Assembly (NCBI RefSeq): GCF_021554725.1
Contig: NZ_JAIZDP010000003.1
Location: 62,001 to 126,000, forward strand
DNA from: Sinomonas notoginsengisoli
GTDB lineage: Bacteria > Actinomycetota > Actinomycetes > Actinomycetales > Micrococcaceae
DNA length: 64,000 nt
Direction of reading: 5' to 3'
The stretch's first letter is position 1; every line of letters begins with the position of its first letter. The position numbers and the translations under genes were made by a program. This document shows positions 52,109 to 60,872 of the stretch, piece after piece. The notes under the pieces were generated by a model. The model worked only from the letters and a program-made list of their open reading frames with translations. It was not told where the DNA came from and searched no databases.

Positions 52109-52585
52109 ATGCACCGCTACGCGATCGTCCTGCCCCTTGCCCCCCTGGGCGTCGGCGAGCGCTATGCCGTGCGGGACTGGCCGCTGCACATCACGGTGAT
52201 GCCCGTCTTCGCGACCTGGGCCAACGCAGCGCAGCTCGCGGCGAGCATGGGCGAGGTCGCCGCCCACACCGCCCCAATCGCCGCGGTGGCGGGCGCCAGT
52301 GAGCTGTTCGGGCCCAAGCATGACACTCCCGTTGCCCTCGTTGACTCCCCGGAGATCCGCGCTCTGCACAAGACATTCAGAGAGGAACTGGACATCCACG
52401 TCCCCACGTTCCGCCGCCCCGACTTCGCCGGTGACGGCTTCCGGGCGCACATCACCGCCACGAAGCGCGGTGAGGCAGAGGAGGGGCAGGAGCTGAAGCT
52501 CACCCAGATCGCGCTGGTGGACATGCAGCCCGAGCCAGGTCAGGGCCGGCCGATGGTCGTGGCCGTCGCAGACCTGGAGGCATAG
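52109..52585 (+). CDS. 2H phosphoesterase (2'-5' RNA ligase-like)
   Basis: 158 residues from ATG 52109. Two HxT motifs define the family: LHITVMP (~27) and RAHITATKRG (~112). These small enzymes act on 2',3'-cyclic or similar phosphodiesters or nucleotide esters. The longer open frame upstream has no ribosome site and overlaps the promoter of the minus-strand neighbour. Confidence 0.9.
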   Translation: MHRYAIVLPLAPLGVGERYAVRDWPLHITVMPVFATWANAAQLAASMGEVAAHTAPIAAVAGASELFGPKHDTPVALVDSPEIRALHKTFREELDIHVPTFRRPDFAGDGFRAHITATKRGEAEEGQELKLTQIALVDMQPEPGQGRPMVVAVADLEA

Positions 52586-52607
52586 GCCGCTCCGAGGGCC
52601 GGTCGCC

Positions 52608-53261
52608 TCAGGCGGCGACTCCCGCGCAGGCGCGCTCGAGCGCCTCACCCAGCCGCTCGGCGTCGTGCGCTTCGGAGAAGATCCTCGTGCCGGGCTCGAG
52701 GGCGCGGCCGGCGGCGAGGGGCCCGGCATCGACCGCGTCGTAGCCGAGCGAGGCGATGAACGCGAGCACGACGGCGCGTGCGGCCTCGTCGTCACCGGCT
52801 GCGGCGAGCGCGCGGCGGTCCGCGGCACCGGCGGGCCGGCCGTCCGACTCGAGCTCGTGGTAGCCGATGTGGTTGAGGGTCTTGACCACGCGGGAGGCGG
52901 CGAGGAAGTCCTGGACGACCTCGGACGTGCCGCGGCCGGCGTGCATCTCGGGCATGGCGCCGTCAGTGGGCTCCCAGTAGTTCATCGCGTCGATGACGAC
53001 GCGGCCGGCGAGTGTGGCCCGGTCGAGCGTGCGGAACTTGTGCAGCGGGAGTGCGAGGACCACAACGTCGGACTGCGCCGCCTCCGCGGCCGTGACCGCC
53101 GTGGCGCCGGGCGTGATGATCTCGACGATGAGTGCGATGTCCTCGACGGGCTTGGCGGTGGCGATCCGGACCTCGTACCCGGCCTTGAGCGCCTCGCGGG
53201 CCACCGCGGTGCCGACGCGGCCCGCCCCGAGGATCCCGACGGTCCTGATGCCCTGCTCCAT
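52608..53261 (-). CDS. NADPH-dependent F420-type reductase (NADP oxidoreductase fold)
   Basis: 217 residues. Rossmann start TVGILGAGRVGTAVAREALK and VVVLALPLHKF resemble coenzyme-F420:NADP oxidoreductase-like proteins; ASRVVKTLNHIGYHE (~125) also fits. It could reduce F420, a dinucleotide or another small compound. An LLM oxidoreductase is present elsewhere in the window but not linked. Convergent with the 2H gene. Confidence 0.88.
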   Translation of the reverse strand: MEQGIRTVGILGAGRVGTAVAREALKAGYEVRIATAKPVEDIALIVEIITPGATAVTAAEAAQSDVVVLALPLHKFRTLDRATLAGRVVIDAMNYWEPTDGAMPEMHAGRGTSEVVQDFLAASRVVKTLNHIGYHELESDGRPAGAADRRALAAAGDDEAARAVVLAFIASLGYDAVDAGPLAAGRALEPGTRIFSEAHDAERLGEALERACAGVAA

Positions 53262-53422
53262 ACGATGCCCTCCGGTTGATTCGTCAACTACCTTCGAGGG
53301 GTTTCAACGCGCGGTGGTCCCGCGGCATTCCCCAATCTGGCGGGAGCATCACGAACAGCGAGTCCAGCATGAACTTGGGCGCCAGCCCACCAACGGACTC
53401 AGTGCGGAGATACGATCCCGGC

Positions 53423-53698
53423 ATGGAGTCCGTTGTTCTGTACCGGATGCGCGAGGGCGTGGACCGCGCCCAGGTCATGGCGGCGTACCCGCGCCACAAG
53501 GCGTACTACCAGCAGTTCGAGGCCGACGGCGGCGGCCTCCTCGCACTCGGGCCGTTCCCACCCAACCCGGTCGCCGGGTCGATGGGGCTGTTCACGAACC
53601 GGGCGGAGGCCGAGCGCTTCGTGGCCTCCGACCCGTTCGTGACCGAGGGCCTCGCCGAGCCGCACGTGCTCGACTGGGACCCGGTGCGGTTCGGGTAG
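53423..53698 (+). CDS. YciI family protein
   Basis: 91 residues from ATG 53423. Pattern HKAYYQQFEADGGGLLALGP (~25) and ASDPFVTEGLAEPHVLDWDP match the YciI ferredoxin-like fold with the His-Asp pair seen in muconolactone-isomerase relatives. Small cytoplasmic enzyme of unknown substrate; GGAGATACG upstream. Convergent with the VOC gene, 8 bases apart. Confidence 0.9.
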   Translation: MESVVLYRMREGVDRAQVMAAYPRHKAYYQQFEADGGGLLALGPFPPNPVAGSMGLFTNRAEAERFVASDPFVTEGLAEPHVLDWDPVRFG

Positions 53699-53706
53699 CC
53701 CAGCCC

Positions 53707-54246
53707 TCAGCCGTTCTGCATGGACGCCGCCCATGCTTCGATGCGGGCCTTGACCTCCTCGTCGGAGAGGTCCTCGACGCGCGTCATGATGGACCAGCGG
53801 ATGCCGAATGGGTCGCGGATGCTCGCAAACCGGTCGCCCGAGACGAAGTTCGTTGCGGGCTCGCGCACCGTAGCCCCGCGCTCGACGGCGCGCTGCACCG
53901 CGGCGTCGACGTCCGGCAGGTACACGGCCAGGGACAAGCAGTCGCCCTCCCCGGCGGGTGGGAGCACCAGATGGTACTCGGGGTTCGCATCACCGAGTTC
54001 GAGGCGGCCGTTGCCGAAGTCGAGGACCGCATGCGCCACGACCGGCGCGCCGTCCGGCCCCGGGAAGTCGGTGCGGGAGAGAAGCGTCGCGCCGAACACC
54101 TCCTCGTAGAATCCGATCGCGTCCGAAGCGCGGTTCACGACGATGAACGGTGTCAGCGACGTCGAGCCTCGGGGGGTGCCGTTCACAGTGTGTTTGCCGT
54201 CAGCGGGTTGGGTCTGCGTCTCGTCGGTCTGGGTCTCTTCGCTCAT
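53707..54246 (-). CDS. VOC family (glyoxalase/bleomycin-resistance-like) protein
   Basis: 179 residues from ATG 54246. Starts with an acidic, Gln/Thr-rich tail of ~25 residues, then the VOC domain: FIVVNRASDAIGFYEEVFGA, NGRLELGDANPEYH and GDRFASIRDPFGIRWSIMTR at the end, typical of PhnB-like single-domain members. Metal-dependent enzyme or binding protein; substrate unknown. Divergent from the damaged AraC gene. Confidence 0.92.
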   Translation of the reverse strand: MSEETQTDETQTQPADGKHTVNGTPRGSTSLTPFIVVNRASDAIGFYEEVFGATLLSRTDFPGPDGAPVVAHAVLDFGNGRLELGDANPEYHLVLPPAGEGDCLSLAVYLPDVDAAVQRAVERGATVREPATNFVSGDRFASIRDPFGIRWSIMTRVEDLSDEEVKARIEAWAASMQNG

Positions 54247-54322
54247 GGACCCCACGCTATGCGGGGACCCCGGCCGGGTGCTTGAACATTCGCGCCAGTG
54301 TGCCGGGCCTAGGCTGTCCGGT

Positions 54323-54978
54323 GTGAAGCCCACCTCGCGCGGCGAGCTGACCCCGGACCCGCGCGCCCCGATCACACGCATCGCCCCGCCCGCCTGGGCC
54401 GCGCACGCCGTACGACACACCTGGATCGTCGAATGGGACCTTCCGCCCGGCGAGGTGCTGCGTCAGGCAGCACTGACCTACCCCGCGCTCAACATCGTCG
54501 CCGAGCCGGCCCGGCTCGCCGTCTACGGACCCACGACGGCGGCGTCCATCCGGCAGAGCGGCACGCAGAGGCGAGCGGCGCCGTCGTGCGCTGGGTCGTC
54601 GAGCGGATGCCGGCCGCGGACGCGCGGGGGCTCGAGGCAAACCGGATGGCCGAGCTCGCGGACTCCGAGCCCGGCCTGCTGCGCGTGCCCGACCTTGCGG
54701 CGGCGATGGGCGCGTCCGTGCGCACGCTCGAGCGCCTCGCCGCGGACTTCTTCGGGCCCACCCCGGCGGCGATCATGCGGCGTCGGCGCATCCAGATGGC
54801 GGCCGAGCGGCTCCGCGCCGAGCCGGATGCCGCCCTCGCGGACCTGGCGCAGGAGCTCGGCTACGCGGACCAACCCCATCTCACGCGGGACTTCCGCGCG
54901 GTGCTCGGCATGACCCCGCGCGAGTACGCGGCAGCCGTCCCTGACTTGAGGGGTCAGATCCCTACGCCCGAGCCCTGA
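54323..54978 (+). pseudogene. AraC family regulator with internal deletion and frameshift
   Basis: From GTG 54323 the N-terminal ligand part is clear (ITRIAPPAWAAHAVRHTWIV, ALNIVAEPARLAVYGPTT). Near 54540 the frame changes; the +1/-1 frame continues with the C-terminal AraC DNA-binding domain (LAAAMGASVRTLERLAADFF ... LAQELGYADQPHLTRDFRAV). The usual ~60-70 residues between these parts are missing, so a deletion removed the middle and shifted the frame. Not functional as a full regulator. Its end overlaps the convergent ligase gene by 17 bases. Confidence 0.8.
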
Positions 54979-56566
54979 GCTCCCGCCGCAGGATCTTCCC
55001 CGAGGAGGACTTCGGGATCGCGTCGACGAACTCGACCACCCGGACCTTCTTGAACGGCGCCACATGTTCGGCCACGAACGCCATGACGTCCTCGGCGCTG
55101 AGTTCGTCCCGCGCGGTATCTCGCGCCTGCGGCACGACGAACGCCTTCGGAACCTCCTCGCCGTCCTCCGCCCGGATCCCGATCACGGCCGCATCCGCGA
55201 TCTGCGGGTGAGTGAGCAGCACGGCCTCGAGCTCGGCGGGGGCGATCTGGTAGCCCTTGTACTTGATGAGCTCCTTGAGCCGGTCCGAGATGGTCACGAC
55301 GCCCTCGGCGGTGACCGTGGCGATATCCCCGGTGCGGAGGAATCCGTCGGGGTCGACAGTCGCGGCTGTTGCGTCTGGCCGGTTGAGGTAGCCGACCATG
55401 TTCTGCGGACCCCGCACGAGGAGCTGGCCCGGGGCGCTCACTCCCGTGGTCGGCACGGGGATCTCCTCGTCCGTCGCAGGGTCCAGGAGCTTGCACTCCG
55501 TGTTCGGAATCGTGAACCCTACAGAGCTCACCGGCAGCCGGCGGGCCTCGGCGAGGGGCATGATGTGCGAGGCCGGGCTCATCTCTGTCATGCCGTAGCC
55601 CTGCATCATGACGCAGTTCAGTCGCGCCGCGACGGCATTGCCGAGGTCCGCGTCAAGCGGGGCCGCACCGGAGAACGCCACGCGGACGCTCGAGAGGTCG
55701 TACTGGTCCACGAGCGGGTGCTTCGCGAGCGCCACCGCTATGGGCGGCGCGATGAACAGGTAGGTGCAGCGGTGGTCTTGGGTGATGCGCAGGAACTCGG
55801 CCAGATCGAACTTGGGCATCGTGACGAGCCGGGCGCGATGCAGGAACGCGGCATTGACGAGCATCGTGAGGCCGTAGATGTGGAAGAACGGCAGCACGGC
55901 GAGGATCGTATCCTGGTCGGTGATGCCGAACAGCGGCCGCCCCTGGGCCACGTTGGCCACGAGGTTGTAGTGGCTCAGCATGACGCCCTTGGGCGTACCC
56001 GACGTGCCGGACGAGTATGGCAGGACGGCGACGCCGTGCGGGTCGACGTGGACGTCCGGCGCGGGAAGCCCGGCGGACACCGCCTCGCCCAGCGAGGGGT
56101 GCACCGCGCCGGACGGCGAGGGGCCGCCGTCGAGCACCACGATCCGCTCCGGCGGGATCCCGGCCTCCTGCGCGGCGGGCTCGGCACGGTCCAGGAACGG
56201 CGAGATGGTGAACAGCCAGGTGGCCCCCGCGTCGGTGAGCTGTCGCGCAATCTCCGCGGACGTGTAGAGCGAGTTGATCGTCGTGACCACCGCGCCGGCG
56301 CGCAGCACCCCATGGAACACCACCGGGAACGCGGGGATGTTCGGACACAGGATGCCGAGCGTGGTCTCAGGTCCTACCCCCTGGCCGGCGAGCCAGCCCG
56401 CTAGCGCGTCGATCCGCGCTGTCAGGTCACGGTACGTGGTGGTGGCCCCGCTCGTGCCGTCCACGATGGCCACCCGGTCCAGGTCCTCCGGGGCTATCCC
56501 GCCGAACAGGTACTCGTAGAGGGTGACCTCCGGGATCTCGACGTCGGGGTAGGGGCTCGCGAACAT
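54962..56566 (-). CDS. 4-coumarate-CoA ligase-like acyl-CoA synthetase
   Basis: 534 residues from ATG 56566 with AAGGAGAGCC upstream. AMP-binding motifs: LPYSSGTSGTPKGVMLSH (~170), MMQGYGMTEMSPASHI (~315), LRTGDIA, and the C-terminal Lys in IPKSSSGKILRRELR. Close to plant-type 4CL/ligases of actinobacteria. Activates an aromatic or fatty acid to its CoA ester. Monocistronic by layout; the promoter lies before 56686. Confidence 0.93.
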   Translation of the reverse strand: MFASPYPDVEIPEVTLYEYLFGGIAPEDLDRVAIVDGTSGATTTYRDLTARIDALAGWLAGQGVGPETTLGILCPNIPAFPVVFHGVLRAGAVVTTINSLYTSAEIARQLTDAGATWLFTISPFLDRAEPAAQEAGIPPERIVVLDGGPSPSGAVHPSLGEAVSAGLPAPDVHVDPHGVAVLPYSSGTSGTPKGVMLSHYNLVANVAQGRPLFGITDQDTILAVLPFFHIYGLTMLVNAAFLHRARLVTMPKFDLAEFLRITQDHRCTYLFIAPPIAVALAKHPLVDQYDLSSVRVAFSGAAPLDADLGNAVAARLNCVMMQGYGMTEMSPASHIMPLAEARRLPVSSVGFTIPNTECKLLDPATDEEIPVPTTGVSAPGQLLVRGPQNMVGYLNRPDATAATVDPDGFLRTGDIATVTAEGVVTISDRLKELIKYKGYQIAPAELEAVLLTHPQIADAAVIGIRAEDGEEVPKAFVVPQARDTARDELSAEDVMAFVAEHVAPFKKVRVVEFVDAIPKSSSGKILRRELRARA

Positions 56567-56685
56567 GGCTCTCCTTAGCTGGCTGCAGCGCACGACGGCG
56601 GCGCTCGCCTCGTGTGCCCATCCTCGGTTTCCGGGCGCCCGGGGGCAAGAGGTGGAAGGCAAATGTTACCCGCGGGTAGCGCCCC

Positions 56686-57642
56686 TCACGCTCCTGCAGC
56701 TGTCAGCCTCTCGGCCAGCACGCGCATGGTGTCCCGCAGCTCCGGCGGCTCGATCACGGTCACGGGCCACCCGAGCCGGACCACGTGGTACGCCAAGTAG
56801 TCGAGATCGTCCGCGCCCGCGGTGAGGATCGACGCCTCGCTGCCGTACTCGGCGTCGGGCTCCACCACGGCCATCGTCGTCGGGACCCGTTCGGCGACCT
56901 GGTGTGCGGGCGCGTGGACGCGGACCTTGGCGACGAACTGGTACGGCGCCTGGGTGATCGCCGCCTGGACATACTCGAGGGCGTCCGGCGCCTCACGCGG
57001 TTTGAATCGCCAGCCGGTCCCGCGGGCGGCGGCCATGCGGTCGAGGCGGAACGTGCGCCAGTCCTCGCGGTCGAGGTCCCAGGCCATGAGGTACCACCGG
57101 CGGGCTGCAGCGACCAGGCGGTACGGTTCCACGCGCCGCTCCGAGCGCTCGCCGCCGGGCTTCGTGTAGTCGAATGTTGCCCGCTCGGGGGTGCGGATCG
57201 CACGGGCGAGGGCTACGAGGACATCCGCATCCACGGATGTGACCGGCCCGTCGAGGCTCACGGTCGCGTCGATGACACCCTTGACCTCGGCGCGCAGCCG
57301 TACTGGCAGAACCTGGTCGAGCTTGGCGAGCGAGCGGACGGCAGCCTCCCCCAGTCCCGCAACCGTTCCGCCCGCGGCGAGGCGCAGGCTCACCGCGACC
57401 GCGACGGCCTCCTCGTCGTCGAGCAGGAGCGGGGGAAGGGCCTTGCCCGCGCCGAGCTGGTACCCACCACCCGTCCCGTGCTCAGCGCGGACGGGATAGC
57501 CGAGCCCCCGCAGGCGGTCCACGTCGCGCCGAATGCTTCGCGTGGTCACGCCGAGTCGCTCCGCCAGCTCCGCCCCGGTCCACACGGGGCGCGACTGCAG
57601 GAGGCTCAGGAGGCTGAGCACCCGCTGGGTGGTGTCATTCAT
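56686..57642 (-). CDS. YafY/WYL-domain transcription regulator
   Basis: 318 residues from ATG 57642 (GGAGG directly upstream). N-terminal HTH_11: MNDTTQRVLSLLSLLQSRPV ... LAERLGVTTRSIRRDVDRLR; then the WYL domain with EPYRLVAAARRWYLMAWDLD (~175), and a WCX-type end. Such regulators sense nucleic-acid or other ligands. Divergent from the unknown gene at 57924, with repeated CGCGATATATC sites between. Confidence 0.92.
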   Translation of the reverse strand: MNDTTQRVLSLLSLLQSRPVWTGAELAERLGVTTRSIRRDVDRLRGLGYPVRAEHGTGGGYQLGAGKALPPLLLDDEEAVAVAVSLRLAAGGTVAGLGEAAVRSLAKLDQVLPVRLRAEVKGVIDATVSLDGPVTSVDADVLVALARAIRTPERATFDYTKPGGERSERRVEPYRLVAAARRWYLMAWDLDREDWRTFRLDRMAAARGTGWRFKPREAPDALEYVQAAITQAPYQFVAKVRVHAPAHQVAERVPTTMAVVEPDAEYGSEASILTAGADDLDYLAYHVVRLGWPVTVIEPPELRDTMRVLAERLTAAGA

Positions 57643-57724
57643 GCCTCCATCATCACCCACGGAGACGGACAGAATCTGTCCTGATTGAAAGCACCTCTCC
57701 GTCACTTCTTGAAGACGGGGAAAA

Positions 57725-57761
57725 CGCGATATATCTTGATTCCATTAGACGCGATATATCG
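57725..57761. promoter_or_regulatory. paired CGCGATATATC sites
   Basis: CGCGATATATC occurs at 57725-57735 and again at 57750-57760, 25 bases apart; the second extends to the 10-base palindrome CGATATATCG. Very AT-rich cores in a high-GC genome, between divergent genes, suggest binding of a dimeric regulator on one DNA face. The binding protein is unknown; the adjacent WYL regulator is a candidate only by position. Confidence 0.6.
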
Positions 57762-57923
57762 TGTTTCTGCAGCGGACCGATGCTGTCCTGACCCACCGGG
57801 AGACTGGATGCGGGACAGCGAAACAGAAGGTTGAGGGTCATGTCATCACGAACGGTCGCGTACCGGGTGGACCACGGACGCACCATCCCTCCAACGGACG
57901 CTACTCATACAGGACGGCACACC

Positions 57924-58202
57924 ATGAGCTTTGTATCCACGAATTTCCATGCGCCACGCCTGACGGACGCGCAGTTCGATTCACTCGAGGAGGCGGTCGA
58001 GCGCGAGCTCGCCGCGATCCGCAGCGCCCGCGCGGCCACGCCACTCCCCCGCGAGCCCCGAGCAGGGGCGAGCTGGCCACGGCGGGCGGTGCGCGCCGTC
58101 GTGCGCGTGTGGCACGAGGCGGCCGAGCGGGAGGCCGGCTTCGACGCCGAACGGGACGAGGTGCGGCGCAGGCTCCTGATGGACCAGCCGCGGCTCTGGT
58201 GA
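57924..58202 (+). CDS. small Arg-rich protein of unknown function
   Basis: 92 residues from ATG 57924 with AGGACGG upstream. Helical, with LTDAQFDSLEEAVERELAAI and two Arg-rich stretches (PRRAVRAVVRVWHEAAERE). No membrane span or known motif. It lies behind the CGCGATATATC sites, so its expression is likely controlled there. Longer frames from 57831 lack support. Confidence 0.65.
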   Translation: MSFVSTNFHAPRLTDAQFDSLEEAVERELAAIRSARAATPLPREPRAGASWPRRAVRAVVRVWHEAAEREAGFDAERDEVRRRLLMDQPRLW

Positions 58203-58223
58203 GCGCTCCGCGGCCAGCCGCGC

Positions 58224-59447
58224 CTACACGCGGGTGAGCAGGAGGCTCACGTTGTGGCCGCCGAACCCGAACGAGTTCGAGATGGCCGCCTGGACGCGGG
58301 TTTCGCGCGGGGCGCCGACCACCACGTCGAGGTCGATCTCCGGGTCGAGGTGGTCCAAGTTGCGGGTCGCGGGGATGACGCCAGACTCGATGGTGAGGGC
58401 GGTGATGATCGCCTCGACTGCGCCGGCCGCCCCGACGAGGTGGCCGAGCGCACCCTTGGGCGCGGTCACGGCGGCATGGTCACCGAGGGCCTCGCGGACG
58501 GCGAGGGCCTCGCTCACGTCGCCCACGCTCGTCGCGGTCGCATGGGCGTTCACGTGCTGGACGTCCGCGGGGGCGACGTCCGCCTTGCGGAGGGCCTTGC
58601 GGATCGCCTTGATCTGGCCGACGCCCGCCGGGTCCGTACCGGTGATGTGGAACGCGTCCGCGGTAATTCCGTAGCCGGACAGCGCGGCGCGGGTGCGGGC
58701 GCCGCGCGCACGGGCGTGGTCGGCGCGCTCGAGGATCACGACGCCGGCCCCCTCGCCGAGCACGAACCCGGTGCGGTTGACGTCGAATGGGCGGGACGCG
58801 GCCTGCGGGTCGCCCTCGTCCTTCGAGAGGGCGCCGATCTGTGCGAACCCGGCGATGGTCAGCGGGGTGATGGCGGCCTCGGCGCCGCCGGCAATCACGA
58901 TATCGGCCTCGTCGCATTCGATGAGCCGGGCGGCGTGGACGATCGCCTCAGCGCCCGAGGCGCACGCGGAGGCCGGGGACATCGCCGCGGCACGCGCGCC
59001 GAATTCGATGCTCAGCTGGGCCGCGGCCGCGTTGGCCATGAGCATGGGCACGGTGCGCGGCGATACCCGGCGGGAGCCTGCGGCCTCGAGGACGTCGTCC
59101 TGGGCCAGGAGGGTCTGCACCCCGCCGATCCCGGTACCGATCACGACGGCGAGCCGGTCGCCGTCGACCTCCGGCGCACCGGCATCGGCCCACGCTTCCC
59201 GGGCGGCGACGACAGCTGCCTGCTGGCTACGGTCGAGGCGACGGGCCTCGACGGGCGGCATGGCGTGCTCGGGCTCGACGGCGAGCCTGCCCGCGATGTG
59301 GACGGGGAGTGTGGCGTCGAAGCCTAGGTCCGTGAGGGTGCGCACGCCGGAGCGAAGGGCGAGCATTCCCTCCCAGAGCTCGGCCACCGTACCTCCGAGC
59401 GGCGTGGTGGCGCCCATGCCGGTGATGACGATCTCGGTGTTCCCCAC
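58224..59447 (-). CDS. fabF: beta-ketoacyl-ACP synthase II
   Basis: 407 residues from GTG 59447 with GAGGACAACC upstream. Catalytic triad: Cys in ASACASGAEAI (~165), His in NAHATATSVGD (~300), His in KGALGHLVGAAGAVEA (~335); ends NSFGFGGHNVSLLL. Condenses malonyl-ACP with acyl-ACP. It stands alone, without acyl carrier or other fab genes, divergent from a TetR gene with three operators, so it is likely under special control and may serve a specialised lipid. Confidence 0.93.
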   Translation of the reverse strand: MGNTEIVITGMGATTPLGGTVAELWEGMLALRSGVRTLTDLGFDATLPVHIAGRLAVEPEHAMPPVEARRLDRSQQAAVVAAREAWADAGAPEVDGDRLAVVIGTGIGGVQTLLAQDDVLEAAGSRRVSPRTVPMLMANAAAAQLSIEFGARAAAMSPASACASGAEAIVHAARLIECDEADIVIAGGAEAAITPLTIAGFAQIGALSKDEGDPQAASRPFDVNRTGFVLGEGAGVVILERADHARARGARTRAALSGYGITADAFHITGTDPAGVGQIKAIRKALRKADVAPADVQHVNAHATATSVGDVSEALAVREALGDHAAVTAPKGALGHLVGAAGAVEAIITALTIESGVIPATRNLDHLDPEIDLDVVVGAPRETRVQAAISNSFGFGGHNVSLLLTRV

Positions 59448-59481
59448 GGTTGTCCTCTGGTAGAAGAATCCTCCCCCTGTG

Positions 59482-59543
59482 CTTGTATGGGATACAAGCT
59501 TGTATGCAATACAAGAAGAGTCATTGATTGTACAGCATACAAT
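59482..59543. promoter_or_regulatory. three TetR-type operators between KAS II and TetR genes
   Basis: CTTGTATGGGATACAAG (59482-59498) and CTTGTATGCAATACAAG (59499-59515) are perfect 7-3-7 inverted repeats lying end to end; ATTGTACAGCATACAAT (59527-59543) is a third copy with the same TTGTA/TACAA arms. The last ends seven bases before the TetR start at 59550, so binding should repress both genes. Confidence 0.85.
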
Positions 59544-59549
59544 TCATCC

Positions 59550-60170
59550 ATGGGTTCAGTCGAGACTCGCGCCGCAGCAACTGCCCGCCGCCTCTTGGGC
59601 CCGCGCAAGGGCAAGAGCGCGGCGACCCGCAAACGGATTGTCGACGCCGCCGCGGCCCTGTTCGCCGCGCGCCCCGCCGATTCGGTCACGGTCAGCCAGA
59701 TCGCAACCGCCGCCCGCGTCTTCCCGAACCAGATCACGTACCACTTCGGCTCCAAGGACTCGCTCTTCGTCCACGCCGCGTTCGCACTGCTCCTCCGCGA
59801 TGCGGAGCGCATCGAGGGCGTCGGCGCCCGGCTCTCAACGGCCGAGGCGTTCCGGCGCGCCATCGCCCGGACGGTACTCGTGACCCCGTCGCTCCCCGTG
59901 GTGATCAGCGCCGTCGCGCTCGCGCGGGCCAAGCCCAAGCTCGGCCCCGTGGTCAAGGGCCACTTGAGCCTTCTGTTCCGCATCTCCGAGCACCACCTCG
60001 AGAACGTTTTGGCGGTGCGCGGCTGGCGGATCGACCGCAGCCCCCGGCAGGAGGTCAAGACGTTCTGGGCCGCGGCCTTCGGGGCGATCCTCATCGCCGA
60101 GTCCGGCTACCCCGGCACGCAAGCAGACCTCGACCTCGCGGGCACGCTGACAATCCGCGAGCCTGCCTGA
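59550..60170 (+). CDS. TetR family regulator, likely repressor of the KAS II gene
   Basis: 206 residues from ATG 59550; a longer frame would include the operators and has no ribosome site. HTH: GKSAATRKRIVDAAAALFAA ... VSQIATAARVFPNQITYHFG (~25-72). C-terminal ligand domain, possibly for acyl-CoA-type effectors given its neighbour. Autorepression through the operators just upstream is likely. The transcript may be nearly leaderless. Followed by the AhpD-like gene after 88 bases. Confidence 0.92.
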   Translation: MGSVETRAAATARRLLGPRKGKSAATRKRIVDAAAALFAARPADSVTVSQIATAARVFPNQITYHFGSKDSLFVHAAFALLLRDAERIEGVGARLSTAEAFRRAIARTVLVTPSLPVVISAVALARAKPKLGPVVKGHLSLLFRISEHHLENVLAVRGWRIDRSPRQEVKTFWAAAFGAILIAESGYPGTQADLDLAGTLTIREPA

Positions 60171-60258
60171 CCCGGTGCCGCAGATCCGTGGTCGCCCGGT
60201 ATGGGGGCGAATCGGATGAAGTGGGTATCAGGTACCTGAAGCCAGCGAAGGAGAACCG

Positions 60259-60807
60259 ATGACCCGCATCCCAGTCCACACCGTCGAGAACGCCCCCGAG
60301 ACCTCCCGCCCGTACGCGGAAAAGCTCGAGCGGCGCATGGGACGGCTGATGAACATCCACGCCGAGATGGCGCACGCGCCTGCCGTGATCGCCGCGTACA
60401 GCGGCATTCAAAAAGCGATCGCCGAGCACGGCACCTTCGATGCGCGCATCAAGGAGGCGATCGCGCTGGCCGTGGGGAATCAGAACGGCTGCGACTACTG
60501 CCAGGCCTCGCACACGGCCTCGGGGCGCCGCGCCGGGCTCAGCGACGAGGAGATGCTCGCGATCCGCGCCGGTGAGGTGGACTTCGACCCGAAGCTCGCT
60601 GCCATCACCGAGGTCAGCCGTGCGGCAGCCGCCCAGTCCGGTTACGTGCCCGAGCCCGTCTGGCAGGCCGCGCTCGAGGCCGGATGGACCGAATCGGACC
60701 TCGCGGAGGCCTTCACCTACGTCATGGCGAACATGTTCACCAACTACTTCAACCACTACGCCGGCACCGAGCTCGACGTGCCGGCGGCCCCGCCTCTCCA
60801 GACCTAG
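60259..60807 (+). CDS. carboxymuconolactone decarboxylase/AhpD-like protein
   Basis: 182 residues. AhpD-fold motif GNQNGCDYCQASHTASGRRA carries the CxxC pair and His of peroxidase-type members (~72-90), followed by FTYVMANMFTNYFNHYAGTE. AhpD proteins reduce peroxides with help of a disulfide reductase. AAGGAGAA upstream. A flavin disulfide reductase starts 65 bases downstream, so the two may form a redox pair. Confidence 0.92.
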   Translation: MTRIPVHTVENAPETSRPYAEKLERRMGRLMNIHAEMAHAPAVIAAYSGIQKAIAEHGTFDARIKEAIALAVGNQNGCDYCQASHTASGRRAGLSDEEMLAIRAGEVDFDPKLAAITEVSRAAAAQSGYVPEPVWQAALEAGWTESDLAEAFTYVMANMFTNYFNHYAGTELDVPAAPPLQT

Positions 60808-60872
60808 CAGCCGCCGATTCAGCAATGCAGGACACAGACATGTCCACAGCAGCGGACAGGGAGGAACCGGCG

